Source: Streptomyces albogriseolus
GTDB lineage: Bacteria; Actinomycetota; Actinomycetes; Streptomycetales; Streptomycetaceae
Assembly: GCA_014650475.1 (NCBI GenBank)
Contig: BMVA01000010.1
Coordinates: forward strand, 124,001-188,000
Length of the DNA: 64,000 nt
Direction: 5' to 3'
The notes below the pieces were generated by a model. The model was given only the letters and a program-made list of their open reading frames with translations, did no database searches and was not told the origin of the DNA. The number at the start of each line of letters is the position of its first letter. The stretch's first letter is position 1. A program made the translations under genes and the position numbers. Shown piece by piece: positions 16,657-26,236 of the stretch.

Positions 16657-18249
16657 TCATCCCTTGCTGACCGCCGTGACGATCTCCGGCAGGCGGGCCG
16701 CCGTCCGCGGGGCGGCGAGGCGGAGACCGCCCAGGGTGAGGAGGGCGCCGTAGGCCGCGCCGGCGGGGAGGAGGAGCCCGCGGAGAGTCTCACCGGACTC
16801 GTCGAGGTTCAGCCAGATGGTGAGGGCGATGACCGGGAGGCAGAGGAGGGCCGCCGCGATCATGCCGCCGAAGATGGAGATCCAGGCCAGGCCCACCTGG
16901 CCGGGGGCCACGTTCTTGTAGCCCTCCTGCGGGATGGAGTACGGGAACCGCGCCGAGGTCCACGCGCCCGTGGCGAGCATCGCGCCGAGCAGCGCGAAGG
17001 ACAGGCCCAGCGCCTCCGGCAGCCGCGCCCAGTCGTCCAGCATCGCCGCCGTCAGCACCGTGACGAGCGTGGCGTACGGGAGGGTGATCAGCAGCAGCGC
17101 CAGAGCGCGGGCGCGCAGTTCGGCGTAGGCGTCGCGGGCGGAGGAGATGGTCATCGCGACCATCCAGAACGCGGACGTGTCCTGCCCGAACTGGTTGTAC
17201 ATCTGGATGCCGAGCATCCCGGCCGCGAAGCAGGCGAAGTACACCGAGCCGGTGCCCTGCCAGGCGTTGAACACCGGCACGATCAGGCCGATCGCCAGCG
17301 ACGTCACCCACGCGGCCTTCGTCTTCGGGTCGCGCCAGATGTAGCGCAGGCTGCGCTCCATCACCGTGCCGGTCCTGCCCGGCGGCAGCAGGCGCGCGAG
17401 GCCCGTGGAGGGGCGGTCGCGGACCGTGGAGTCGCCCGCCTGGAGGGTGGAGCCGTCGGGCGCGGTCATCAGCCGGGTCAGGGTGCGCGACCACAGCGCG
17501 AGCAGCACCACGAGCGCCCCCGCGCTCACCGCCAGCTGCGCCGCCGCAACCCCGTACGCCCCCTCACCGGCCGCGTGCACCGCGCCGATCGCCGACGCGC
17601 CCGGCAGCCAGCGCAGCACGTCCGCGACCGGGTCGAGCTGGTCCAGGCCCCCCGAACCCAGCCGCTGCGCGCCGAAGTTGACCACCTGAGCGCCGATCGC
17701 GACGACCAGGCCGCTGAGTACCGCCAGGTCACGCCCTTTGCGGCTGGTCAGCAGCCGTACGTTCGCCGCGGCCACCGCCCGCGCGAGCGCCACGCACACC
17801 AGCAGCGCCAGCGGCACGGCGACGGCGCCCACCGTCCACGCCGCCGCGCCGCGGGCGACGGCGATCACCGAACCGGCCAGCAGGCACACCGTGAACAGCG
17901 GCCCGATGCCCACCAGGGAGGCCACCAGCAGGGACCGCACCAGCGGCCGCGGACTCAGCGGCAGCATCACCAGACGGGTCGGGTCGAGCGTCTCGTCGCC
18001 GCCGGGGAAGAACAGCGGCATCACCGCCCAGCCCAGCGCCAGCACCGCCACCAGCAGCACCACCAGCGACTCCGCGCCGTCGACGCCGCGCAGCGCCACA
18101 AGGCCGAGCACCTGGAGCGCGGCGAACAGCAACGCGACGACGGCGGAGGCGATCCAGGCGGCGCGGCGGCCGCCGGACTGACGCAGGCCGTTGCGCAACA
18201 GGGACAGCTTCAGCCGGACGACGACCGGGGTGAGGGCGGGCGCGCTCAC
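16657..18249 (-). CDS. ABC transporter permease (ABC-2-like export type)
   Basis: A 530-residue membrane protein with about a dozen hydrophobic segments, starting at a GTG that overlaps the ATPase stop codon (GTGA). Examples of membrane spans are AAWIASAVVALLFAALQVLG and ALLLITLPYATLVTVLTAAM. It has no binding-protein partner, which is usual for export systems of this type. Together with the ATPase upstream it should form a two-gene exporter. The transported substrate is unknown. It ends close to the convergent hydrolase gene. Confidence 0.85.
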   Translation of the reverse strand: MSAPALTPVVVRLKLSLLRNGLRQSGGRRAAWIASAVVALLFAALQVLGLVALRGVDGAESLVVLLVAVLALGWAVMPLFFPGGDETLDPTRLVMLPLSPRPLVRSLLVASLVGIGPLFTVCLLAGSVIAVARGAAAWTVGAVAVPLALLVCVALARAVAAANVRLLTSRKGRDLAVLSGLVVAIGAQVVNFGAQRLGSGGLDQLDPVADVLRWLPGASAIGAVHAAGEGAYGVAAAQLAVSAGALVVLLALWSRTLTRLMTAPDGSTLQAGDSTVRDRPSTGLARLLPPGRTGTVMERSLRYIWRDPKTKAAWVTSLAIGLIVPVFNAWQGTGSVYFACFAAGMLGIQMYNQFGQDTSAFWMVAMTISSARDAYAELRARALALLLITLPYATLVTVLTAAMLDDWARLPEALGLSFALLGAMLATGAWTSARFPYSIPQEGYKNVAPGQVGLAWISIFGGMIAAALLCLPVIALTIWLNLDESGETLRGLLLPAGAAYGALLTLGGLRLAAPRTAARLPEIVTAVSKG

Positions 18250-19022
18250 CGGGCACCGCCGCCCAGCCAGTCGAGGTCGGAGCCGGCGTCGCGGCTGTCC
18301 GCGCCGACCAGTTCGAGGAACGCCCGCTGCAGGGACGGCGCGTCGCCGCGCACCTCGGCGAGCGGACCGTGGGCGCGGATCCGGCCGGCGGCCATCACGG
18401 CCACCCAGTCGCACAGCGACTCGACCAGCTCCATGACGTGGGAGGAGAACACCACCGTCGCGCCGGAGGCGGTGTAGCGCTCCAGGACGCCCCGGATGGT
18501 CTGCGCGGACACCGGGTCGACGCCCTCGAACGGCTCGTCCAGGAACAGTACTTCGGGGTTGTGCAGCAGCGCCGCCGCGAGACCGGTCTTCTTGCGCATG
18601 CCGGTGGAGTAGTCGACGACGAGCTTGTGCTGGGCGCCCGCCAGGTCGAGCACGTCGAGCAGCTGGGTGGCCCGCTTGTCGACCTCCTCGCCGGGCAGCC
18701 CGCGCAACCGGCCTGTGTAGGCCAGCAGTTCGCGCCCGGACAGGCGCTCGAACAGGCGAAGTCCCTCCGGCAGCACACCGATCCGTGCCTTCACCTGCAC
18801 CGGGTCGCGCCACACGTCGTGCCCGGCGATCTCGACGGTGCCCTGGTCCGGGCGGAGCAGCCCCGTCACCATGGACAGGGTGGTGGTCTTCCCGGCGCCG
18901 TTCGGCCCGACCAGTCCGATGAACCGCCCCGCGGGCAGCTCCAGATCGATCCCGCCGACGGCGACCTGCTCCCCGAACCGCTTCCACAGCCCCTGCACGC
19001 GTACGGCAACAGCGCCCACCAC
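18246..19022 (-). CDS. ABC transporter ATP-binding protein
   Basis: The ATPase of the exporter. Walker A GPNGAGKTTT, Walker B VLFLDEPFEGVD and the H-loop SSHVMELVE are present. The signature motif is a variant, YSTGMRKK, in place of LSGGQ, as in several ABC-2-type exporters. The frame opens at a TTG at 19037, but GGAGGGA lies between that TTG and two in-frame GTG codons, so translation more likely starts at GTG 19022 or 19019. The gene leads a two-gene unit with the permease. Confidence 0.88.
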   Translation of the reverse strand: MVGAVAVRVQGLWKRFGEQVAVGGIDLELPAGRFIGLVGPNGAGKTTTLSMVTGLLRPDQGTVEIAGHDVWRDPVQVKARIGVLPEGLRLFERLSGRELLAYTGRLRGLPGEEVDKRATQLLDVLDLAGAQHKLVVDYSTGMRKKTGLAAALLHNPEVLFLDEPFEGVDPVSAQTIRGVLERYTASGATVVFSSHVMELVESLCDWVAVMAAGRIRAHGPLAEVRGDAPSLQRAFLELVGADSRDAGSDLDWLGGGAR

Positions 19023-19099
19023 GTCTCCCTCCGTCAACTCCCGAGCCTACGGGGAGCGGACCTCGGTACGCGGGCCCGGGGAGCGGGGCGGCGCTCCCG

Positions 19100-19771
19100 T
19101 CACCGGTCCCGGCCGCAGGCGTACGCCAGCGACGGCACCAGCTCCCCCGCGTCCGGCAGCCAGCGGTTCTCCTGGGTCGGCCGGCGGGCCCACTGCACGG
19201 CCCCGTGCCGCCCGACCCGGGTCGGCGGCGCGACCACGTACGAGCCCTCGCCCAGGACGACCAGGTCGAGCGACGACGCCGTCCAGCCGAGTGCGCGCAG
19301 CAGATCCGGAAGCTTCGCCGCCGCTCCGGGCAGGACGAAGAACTCCGTGCGCCGGTACGGCGTCAGGGTCACCGGACCGGGCGTGAGCCCCATCCGCTCC
19401 ATCCGCGCCAGCGCCAGCAGACCGGCCGTCTCCGGCACGGAGATCGCGTCGAAGGCCCGCCCCGTGGGCAGCAGGACCGAGGCGCCGGGCCGCTGCTGCC
19501 ACATCCGCCGCGCGGCACTGGCGCTCCCGGTCGCCAGGTCCGCCCAGCCGGGCTCCGCCGGGTGCGCGCCGGGGGCGGAGCACGCCGCGTCACCGCACGA
19601 GCAGACGTGGACGCCGTCGACGACCTCGGTCCAGGTGCCCGGCACCACGTCCCAGTGGCGCTCCTCGGCACAGCGCACGGCGGTGTCCAGCAGCGATTCC
19701 CCGCGCTGCTTCGGGATCTGTACGGCGCCCGCGATCGTCTCTTCCACGATGAACACAACTTCACCCGTCAC
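19100..19771 (-). CDS. Prim-pol N-terminal-domain-like protein
   Basis: A protein of about 223 residues of the family annotated in Streptomyces as bifunctional DNA primase/polymerase N-terminal domain. The cysteine-rich motif CSCGDAACSAPGAHP near residue 57 is the recognisable feature and may bind zinc. The protein consists of that one domain, without a helicase or primase partner, and a catalytic acid pair is not obvious. It may therefore be a nucleotide-binding remnant rather than a primase. GTG codons at 19771, 19756 and 19744 all lie in frame, and the true start is uncertain. Confidence 0.6.
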   Translation of the reverse strand: MTGEVVFIVEETIAGAVQIPKQRGESLLDTAVRCAEERHWDVVPGTWTEVVDGVHVCSCGDAACSAPGAHPAEPGWADLATGSASAARRMWQQRPGASVLLPTGRAFDAISVPETAGLLALARMERMGLTPGPVTLTPYRRTEFFVLPGAAAKLPDLLRALGWTASSLDLVVLGEGSYVVAPPTRVGRHGAVQWARRPTQENRWLPDAGELVPSLAYACGRDR

Positions 19772-20063
19772 CAGGGGTTACGCCCTGCCGGATGCGCGGG
19801 GGAGGGGCATCGGACCCGTCTCCGGGGCGCATGGGTGCATCCATGGGGGCGCGCGGGGGGATCCGCCACCGCATCGGGGTAACCACGAGGGGGGTCGGCA
19901 ACCGTCGATACCCCGGCAATTCTCACATGTCCCGCATTGTCGGTATGTCGACGGGGCATTGATCCTCCCGGCCGGATGTCTCGCCGGGACGACGTGAGAC
20001 GTACGGCCGCGGAAACCGTCAACCCGGTGCGTGGGCAGGCACCGCAGCCTCAGGGGGTACGCC

Positions 20064-21449
20064 ATGGCCGCAAGGCCGCTCGTCGCCCGGCAGCCGAACG
20101 AACGGCTGCAGGCGCTCATCCAGGAAGCCGGATGCTCCAACGCCGGACTGGCCCGCAGGGTCAACATGTGCGGCGCGGAGCACGGCCTCGACCTGCGCTA
20201 CGACAAGACGTCGGTGGCCCGCTGGCTGCGCGGACAGCAGCCGCGCGGCCGGGCGCCGGCCGTCATCGCCGAGGCGCTGGGCCGCAAGCTGGGCCGCACG
20301 GTCACGATCGACGAGATCGGCATGGCCAACGGCAAGAACCTCGCGTCCGGGGTCGGCCTCCAGTTCTCGCCGACGGTACTGGGAGCGATCGAGCAGGTCT
20401 GCGAGCTGTGGCGCAGCGACGTGGGGCGGCGGGACTTCCTGTCCGGGTCGTCCGTCGCCGCCTCCGCGCTGGTGGAGCCCAGCCGGGACTGGCTGATCTC
20501 GGCGCCCGACGGGCAGGTCGCGCGCACCACCGGCCCGCGCGTGGGCCAGTCGGACGTGGCGGCGGTGCGCTCCATGACGGAGGCGCTGGTCGCGCTGGAC
20601 CACCAGTACGGCAGCGGGCACGTCCGCCCGGTCGTGGTGCACTACCTCAACAGCGTGGTCTCCGGGATGCTGGCGGGGTCGTACCGCGAGGCGGTGGGGC
20701 GCGACCTGTTCGCCGCCGTCGCCCGACTCACCGAACTGGCCGGGTACATGGCCGTCGACACCGGCCAGCCGGGCCTGGCCCAGCGTTACTACATCCAGGC
20801 GCTGCGGCTCGCGCAGGCCGCCGGGGACCGCGGCTACGGCGGGTACGTGCTCGCCGCGTCCATGAGCCACCTCGCCGCCCAGCTCGGAAACCCGCGTGAG
20901 ATCGCCCAGTTGGCGCGCGCGGCCCAGGAAGGCGCACGGGGGCGCGTGACACCGCGCGCGGAGGCGATGTTCCTCGCGGCCGAGGCCCGCGGGCACGCGC
21001 TGATGGGCGACGCCCCGGCCGCGCACGCCGCCGCGGGCCGCGCGGTGAGCGCCCTGGAGGCCGCCGACCCGGGCTCGGGCGACGACCCGCCGTGGATCGC
21101 GCACTTCGACGCGGCGTACCTCGCGGACGAGTTGGCGCACTGCCACCGCGACCTCGGCCAGGCGGAGGCCGCCGCGCGGTACGCGCGGGAGTCGCTGGAC
21201 GGCCACCCGCCCACCCGCGCACGGCGCCGGGCGATCGGCCATGTGCTGCTCGCCACCGCCCAGGTGCAGCAGCGCGAGATCGAACAGGCCTGCGCCACAG
21301 GCCTGAAGGCCGCCGAACTCCTGGGCGGGCTGCGCTCCAACCGGGGCGCGGAGTACCTGGAGGACCTTCAGCAGCGGCTCGAGCCGTACCGGGAGGAGCC
21401 GGTGGTAAGGGAGTTCGGGGCGCGGATGGAGTTGCAGACGGCGGCGTGA
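20064..21449 (+). CDS. HTH-TPR transcriptional regulator (NsdA-like architecture)
   Basis: A 461-residue protein starting at the ATG after CAGGGGG. The N-terminal 100 residues form an atypical helix-turn-helix (ALIQEAGCSNAGLARRVN, KTSVARWLRGQQPRG). The rest is helical, with tetratricopeptide-like repeats such as YYIQALRLAQAAGDRGYGGY and AAARYARESL. The architecture is that of the NsdA/NsdB group, which in S. coelicolor restrains sporulation and antibiotic production. Whether this gene has such a role is inference. It stands alone, with a 292-base leader region upstream and no obvious partner. Confidence 0.75.
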   Translation: MAARPLVARQPNERLQALIQEAGCSNAGLARRVNMCGAEHGLDLRYDKTSVARWLRGQQPRGRAPAVIAEALGRKLGRTVTIDEIGMANGKNLASGVGLQFSPTVLGAIEQVCELWRSDVGRRDFLSGSSVAASALVEPSRDWLISAPDGQVARTTGPRVGQSDVAAVRSMTEALVALDHQYGSGHVRPVVVHYLNSVVSGMLAGSYREAVGRDLFAAVARLTELAGYMAVDTGQPGLAQRYYIQALRLAQAAGDRGYGGYVLAASMSHLAAQLGNPREIAQLARAAQEGARGRVTPRAEAMFLAAEARGHALMGDAPAAHAAAGRAVSALEAADPGSGDDPPWIAHFDAAYLADELAHCHRDLGQAEAAARYARESLDGHPPTRARRRAIGHVLLATAQVQQREIEQACATGLKAAELLGGLRSNRGAEYLEDLQQRLEPYREEPVVREFGARMELQTAA

Positions 21450-21640
21450 CGTACGCGACACCTCGACGGGACCGGGACGGGGCGCGAGGGAAGGAGAGGG
21501 ACGTCAACGGCCTGCGGCGACCGGGTTTTGTTATCGCGCTCACAGGGCAGGAGGCCGGGTTCCGTGCTGCGTGGCACCCGGCTCCGGGGACCCGGTAGCG
21601 TGAGCCCGATTCACAAGGTCCCCCATGGCTAGGAGTCCCG

Positions 21641-23356
21641 GTGACGCAGAGTGGACAGGGCGAGGAGCCCTCGCCGCGCCAAGCGCGCGAAGGCATCGTG
21701 CTGCCCTCGGACGGTGGTGAGCCCCTGCTGCCGGGCATGACGTCCGGTCCGGTCGCGCCCGGCGGTACGGACGGCCCGCCCGCCGGCGGATACCCCGCGT
21801 CGGCGCCGCCCGGCGGCCAGACCTGGGGGAACCCCTGGGGCCCCGACCAGCAGGCCGCCTCCCCGCCCCCGGGCCAGGAGTGGCCGTCCGCGAACGACGG
21901 GCAGTGGCAGCAGCCGGCCGCGTCCGCGTGGGACACGGGGGGCCAGGGGCAGGGCGGCCCGCAGCACGGTCAGTACGGCGGTCAGCCGCAGCACGGCCAC
22001 CAGCAGCACGGCGGCCAGCCGCAGGGCGTGCAGGGGCCCGGGCCGCTGCCGCCCGAGGGGGCTCCGTCCCAGGGCGGCCACCCGGCCGGCGGGCACGACA
22101 CCTACGGGCAGGGCGGCGGGTACGCCACGGACGGGTACGGCCAGGCCGCCGGAGGCGCCGCCGCGTACGGCGGGCACACCGCGGGCGGCCCGCTGCCCCC
22201 GCAGCACGGTTCCGGCTACGGAGCCCCCGGCGGCGGGTACGGCTACCCGCCCGCCCACGCCGCCCCGCCGCCCCCCGCGCCCGGCGCGGACGAGGGCGCC
22301 ACGCAGGTCATCCCGCCGGTCCCGGCCGGAGGCGCCGACGAGGGCGCGACCCAGTACATACCCCCGGTCGCCCCGGGCGCGCTGCCGCCCGAGATGCCCG
22401 CCGCGCACGACGCGGAGTCCACCCGCAACCTCGGCATCGCCCAGCAGCCGGCCGGGCCGGACGCCGAGCCCACCCAGTTCATCGCCCCGATCACCGACCA
22501 GGGGCCCCCGCCGTACGGCGCCGCGCAGGGCGACGCGGGCCGGCAGCCGCCCGCCGAGTTCGACAACCTCTTCCGCAGCGACGACGGCGCGGCCGGCGCC
22601 ACCCAGCAGATGCCGCGCATGGACTACGGCCGACCCGCCCGGGCCGACCGCACCCCGCCCGGACCGCCCGCGCCGCCCGCCTCGGGCCACGGCGGCGGAC
22701 GCGGTGGACGCGGCGGCGGGGGCAACGGCGGCCCGCGCTGGCCGCTGATCGCCGCGGTCGGCGTCGGCCTCGCCGTCGTCGGCGTCGGCGCGGGCGCCCT
22801 GCTCGGCAGCGGCAGCAAGGACGACGACGGCAGCGCCAACCAGCCCGTCTCCGCCACCGCGCCCGCGAGCACCGAGGCCTCGCCGTCGCCGAGCGTCGAC
22901 CTGGCCCGGGAGCAGGCCGTCGAGCTGGACAAGCTGCTCGCGCACAGCGGCGACAGCCGCAGCAGCGTGATCAACGCGGTGGAGGACGTGAAGGCGTGCC
23001 GTGACCTCGGCCAGGCCGCGTCCGATCTGCGGGAGGCCGCGAAGCAGCGGAAGCAGCTCGTGACCGACCTGTCCCAGCTCTCCGTGGACAAGCTGCCCCA
23101 GCACGAGGCGCTGAGCGAGGCGCTGCGGAAGGCGTGGAAGGCGTCCGCCGCGGCCGACGACCACTACGCGCGGTGGGCGGACCAGACCCAGGGCAAGAAG
23201 GGGTGCAAGAAGGGGCAGGCCCGCGTCACCGAGCAGACCGCCGCGGGGAACCGGGAGAGCGGGACGGCCACCGAGCAGAAGAAGAAGGCTTCGGAGCTGT
23301 GGAACGCGATCGCCCGGGAGTACGGGCTGACCGAGCGGGCTCCCACGCAGCTGTAG
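21641..23356 (+). CDS. Proline/glycine-rich membrane protein with repeated TQxIPP motifs
   Basis: A 571-residue protein starting at a GTG behind TAGGAG. Residues 1 to about 365 are low-complexity (Gly, Pro, Gln) and should be cytoplasmic. One transmembrane helix follows (PLIAAVGVGLAVVGVGAGAL, about 367-390), then a 180-residue extracytoplasmic, mostly helical region. The cytoplasmic part repeats an acidic-TQ motif: DEGATQVIPPV (about 219), DEGATQYIPPV (236), DAESTRNLGI (257), DAEPTQFIAPI (275) and GATQQMPRM (320). These look like kinase or FHA-recognition sites, which is inference. It converges on the lipoprotein gene with six bases between the stops. Confidence 0.7.
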   Translation: MTQSGQGEEPSPRQAREGIVLPSDGGEPLLPGMTSGPVAPGGTDGPPAGGYPASAPPGGQTWGNPWGPDQQAASPPPGQEWPSANDGQWQQPAASAWDTGGQGQGGPQHGQYGGQPQHGHQQHGGQPQGVQGPGPLPPEGAPSQGGHPAGGHDTYGQGGGYATDGYGQAAGGAAAYGGHTAGGPLPPQHGSGYGAPGGGYGYPPAHAAPPPPAPGADEGATQVIPPVPAGGADEGATQYIPPVAPGALPPEMPAAHDAESTRNLGIAQQPAGPDAEPTQFIAPITDQGPPPYGAAQGDAGRQPPAEFDNLFRSDDGAAGATQQMPRMDYGRPARADRTPPGPPAPPASGHGGGRGGRGGGGNGGPRWPLIAAVGVGLAVVGVGAGALLGSGSKDDDGSANQPVSATAPASTEASPSPSVDLAREQAVELDKLLAHSGDSRSSVINAVEDVKACRDLGQAASDLREAAKQRKQLVTDLSQLSVDKLPQHEALSEALRKAWKASAAADDHYARWADQTQGKKGCKKGQARVTEQTAAGNRESGTATEQKKKASELWNAIAREYGLTERAPTQL

Positions 23357-23362
23357 GGCGTC

Positions 23363-24670
23363 CTAGAGCGCTGCTTCCTTCAGCGTGGACGTCACGTCCG
23401 TGAAGCCGTCCGCCGCTGTGGTGAGGCGGCCGTTGCGCACCTGCTGGAGCGTGACGTTCGCGTTGACCAGGCGGGGGAGGCCGATGGAGGCCAGGGTGTC
23501 CTGGAACTTCCAGCGGAGGGTGGGGGTGAGGTCGCCCGTGGTGACCTTCAGGCCGCCGTCCAGTGCGGCGCTCACGGTGTCCGCGGTGACCTCGCCGTCC
23601 CCGAGGGACTCCACCGCCTGGCGGAGCACGGTGTAGGCGATCCACGTGGTCTGCACGCCGGCGTCCCCCGGGTCGATGCGGTTGTCGCCGAACGCCTCCG
23701 CCCGGATGACCTCCTTCATCGGGTCCCAGCGCGCGTCCCCCGCCTCCGGGTACCAGCCGGTGACGTACGCCCCCTCGTACGGTCCCGACGCCCCGCCGGA
23801 GGCGTCCAGCACCGTCTGGTCGACGCTGCCGAGCACGGTCGCGGTGCGCACCTCGGGGTGCTGGGCGCGGGCGCGGCGGAAGGAGTCCATGAAGGTGCCG
23901 GTGCGGTCGCCGAGCGCGGGCACCACGCAGCCCTTCTCCCCGGTGCCGGTGGCGGCGTGCTCCAGCGCACGCTCGGCGGCGTCGCCGTAGGAGGTCGCGG
24001 CCTCGGCGGCGCGCAGGTCACCGGCCGGGTCGTGGCCGCCCGCCGCGAGGCCGGAGTCCAGCAGCGGCGGGAGCTGGTCGCCCGCGATGGTGTCGGGCCG
24101 GACCAGGGCGACCGGACCGCACGCGTCGGCGAGGGTGCGGCCGAGCCCGGCGAGCAGCGCGGGCTGTCCGCCGTTGACCGGGTAGGACAGCGGACTGGTG
24201 AACTCGTCGTGGGTGAGGCCGTAGCCGCCGATGTACGGGATGCCGGCGGTCTCCAGCGTGGGCAGGAAGGCGTCGCCGTGCTGGCTGTAGGAGCCGACCA
24301 CGGCGACGGCGTTCTCCGCGACCGCGCGCCGGGCGCAGCGCGCCGCGGCCACCGCGTCGTCGCGTTCGTTGCAGGTCAGCACCTTCAGCGGGCGGCCGTT
24401 GATGCCGCCGTGGGCGTTCACCCAGCGGCCGTAGGCCTCGGCGAACGCCGGCATGCCGGGTTTGTTGGTCGCGCCGGTGTTCTCGGGCGCCCAGGTCATC
24501 ACGGTGATCGTGTCGTCCCCCGGGCCCCCCGTGACTCCGGGGACGATCCCGCAGCCGGCGAGCAGCGCGGCGCAGGCCGTCAGCGCGCCTGCGGCCAGGG
24601 CGCCGGCGCGGGCGGGCCGGACGAGGGAGCGGGGGAGGACGGTGCTGCGGATGCGTCGCCTGCCGGTCAT
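23363..24670 (-). CDS. Branched-chain amino acid-type substrate-binding lipoprotein
   Basis: A 435-residue periplasmic-binding-protein-like lipoprotein of the LivJ type. The signal peptide ends in the lipobox LLAGC with the lipidated Cys40. The mature part has ITVMTWAPENTGATNKPGMP and the inter-lobe region AVVGSYSQHGDAFLPTLETA. No permease or ATPase gene lies nearby, so it is an orphan receptor or uses a distant transporter. The frame stays open upstream, but the ATG at 24670 gives a proper signal peptide. Ligand unknown. Confidence 0.85.
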   Translation of the reverse strand: MTGRRRIRSTVLPRSLVRPARAGALAAGALTACAALLAGCGIVPGVTGGPGDDTITVMTWAPENTGATNKPGMPAFAEAYGRWVNAHGGINGRPLKVLTCNERDDAVAAARCARRAVAENAVAVVGSYSQHGDAFLPTLETAGIPYIGGYGLTHDEFTSPLSYPVNGGQPALLAGLGRTLADACGPVALVRPDTIAGDQLPPLLDSGLAAGGHDPAGDLRAAEAATSYGDAAERALEHAATGTGEKGCVVPALGDRTGTFMDSFRRARAQHPEVRTATVLGSVDQTVLDASGGASGPYEGAYVTGWYPEAGDARWDPMKEVIRAEAFGDNRIDPGDAGVQTTWIAYTVLRQAVESLGDGEVTADTVSAALDGGLKVTTGDLTPTLRWKFQDTLASIGLPRLVNANVTLQQVRNGRLTTAADGFTDVTSTLKEAAL

Positions 24671-24794
24671 GTCCCCGCACCATTCCCTCACATGGCGAAC
24701 CGTGCCGTGACGCTCGGTCGACGGGAGGTGACGCGGAGGTGAATTGCGGGGGCCCGTCCGGCGCGTTCGGAGCGGAAACGTACGATCGACGACC

Positions 24795-25289
24795 GTGCAA
24801 GGTTCGGAGAACTCTTCCCGTCGCGGCCGTCGCTCCTCCACCATGGGCGGCATGCCACTCAACGACATGCCGTGGTGGCGCTGGCGCAGCAATGTGCGCT
24901 CCGCGCTGCACATGCTCTCCGACCCCGGCTTCCAGCGGGACGTCTGGCTGGCCGGTGTGCCCGGCTACGGGGACGTCACCGACGCCGTGTACCGGCTGGT
25001 CGAGGACACCTGGCTGGACAACTGGTCCGCGGAGAAGTACGTCGGCACGATCTTCCGCGACTCGCAGGAGGCCGCGCTCGTCGACACCGCCGTGCTGCGC
25101 GTGCTGCGGATCATGCACCAGGTCGGGCCGGACGCCCCGGTCGCCGCGTACCTGGAGCACGAGGGCTGGCCCGAGGCGGTGCGCGCCGCGCGCGACGCGC
25201 ACGTACGGATGGCGGCGAGCGACGGCGACGACCCGGACGCGGCGCCCCGCACGCTCGAGGCGCTGCGCATCATGACCCGTTCCGCCTAG
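24795..25289 (+). CDS. Conserved hypothetical protein, probably leaderless
   Basis: A 164-residue protein conserved, as far as I recall, among Streptomyces (core MPLNDMPWWRWRSNVRSALH and GYGDVTDAVYRLVEDTWLDN). No known domain is recognised; it appears soluble and helical. The GTG at 24795 has no Shine-Dalgarno but lies 8 bases after a -10-like TACGAT (24781-24786), so the mRNA probably starts at or next to the start codon. An internal ATG at 24843 is an alternative. It precedes purU by 47 bases on the same strand. Confidence 0.7.
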   Translation: MQGSENSSRRGRRSSTMGGMPLNDMPWWRWRSNVRSALHMLSDPGFQRDVWLAGVPGYGDVTDAVYRLVEDTWLDNWSAEKYVGTIFRDSQEAALVDTAVLRVLRIMHQVGPDAPVAAYLEHEGWPEAVRAARDAHVRMAASDGDDPDAAPRTLEALRIMTRSA

Positions 25290-25336
25290 CGGGACGACCG
25301 GCCGGGCGCCGGTCCGGGTGTGCGACCCTTTCCCCC

Positions 25337-26218
25337 ATGAGCGAGCAGTCCACCCGAGCCGCGGCACCTGCCGACCAGTACGTCCTCACCCTGTCCTGCC
25401 CCGACAAGCAGGGCATCGTGCACGCCGTGTCCAGCTACCTGTTCATGACCGGCTGCAACATCGAGGACAGCCAGCAGTTCGGCGACCACGACACGGGTCT
25501 GTTCTTCATGCGCGTTCACTTCTCCGCCGAGGCCCCGGTCACGGTGGACAAGCTGCGGGCGAGCTTCGCGGCGATCGGCGACTCCTTCCAGATGGACTGG
25601 CAGATCAACCGGGCCGACGAGAAGATGCGCATCCTGCTGATGGTCAGCAAGTTCGGGCACTGCCTGAACGACCTGCTGTTCCGGGCGCGGACCGGCGCGC
25701 TGCCCGTGGAGATCGCCGGGGTGGTGTCCAACCACACCGACTTCGCCGAGCTGGTGGCCTCCTACAACATCCCCTTCCACCACATTCCGGTGACCAGGGA
25801 CACCAAGCCGGAGGCCGAGGCGCGGCTGCTGGAGATCGTGGGCGAGGAGGAGGTCGAACTCGTCGTCCTCGCCCGCTACATGCAGGTGCTCTCGGACGAT
25901 CTGTGCAAGCAGCTGTCGGGGCGGATCATCAACATCCACCACTCCTTCCTGCCGAGCTTCAAGGGCGCGAAGCCGTATCACCAGGCGCATGCGCGGGGTG
26001 TGAAGCTGATCGGTGCGACCGCTCATTACGTCACCGCGGATCTCGACGAGGGGCCGATCATCGAGCAGGAGGTCGAGCGGGTGTCGCACGACGTCACGCC
26101 CGACCAGTTGGTCGCCGTCGGGCGGGATGTGGAGTGCCAGGCGCTGGCGCGGGCGGTGAAGTGGCATGCGGAGCGGAGGATTCTGCTGAACGGTCGCCGT
26201 ACGGTCGTGTTCGCCTGA
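25337..26218 (+). CDS. purU: Formyltetrahydrofolate deformylase
   Basis: A 293-residue enzyme that hydrolyses 10-formyltetrahydrofolate to formate and tetrahydrofolate, balancing one-carbon pools. The N-terminal ACT domain (LTLSCPDKQGIVHAVSSYLF) is followed by the formyltransferase-like catalytic domain with INIHHSFLPSFKGAKPYHQA and the aspartate-bearing ADLDEGPIIEQE. The length is typical. The ATG lies behind a pyrimidine run with no Shine-Dalgarno, so initiation may be leaderless. A composite inverted repeat follows the stop. Confidence 0.93.
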   Translation: MSEQSTRAAAPADQYVLTLSCPDKQGIVHAVSSYLFMTGCNIEDSQQFGDHDTGLFFMRVHFSAEAPVTVDKLRASFAAIGDSFQMDWQINRADEKMRILLMVSKFGHCLNDLLFRARTGALPVEIAGVVSNHTDFAELVASYNIPFHHIPVTRDTKPEAEARLLEIVGEEEVELVVLARYMQVLSDDLCKQLSGRIINIHHSFLPSFKGAKPYHQAHARGVKLIGATAHYVTADLDEGPIIEQEVERVSHDVTPDQLVAVGRDVECQALARAVKWHAERRILLNGRRTVVFA

Positions 26219-26236
26219 GAGGCGGTCCCTTCTCGC

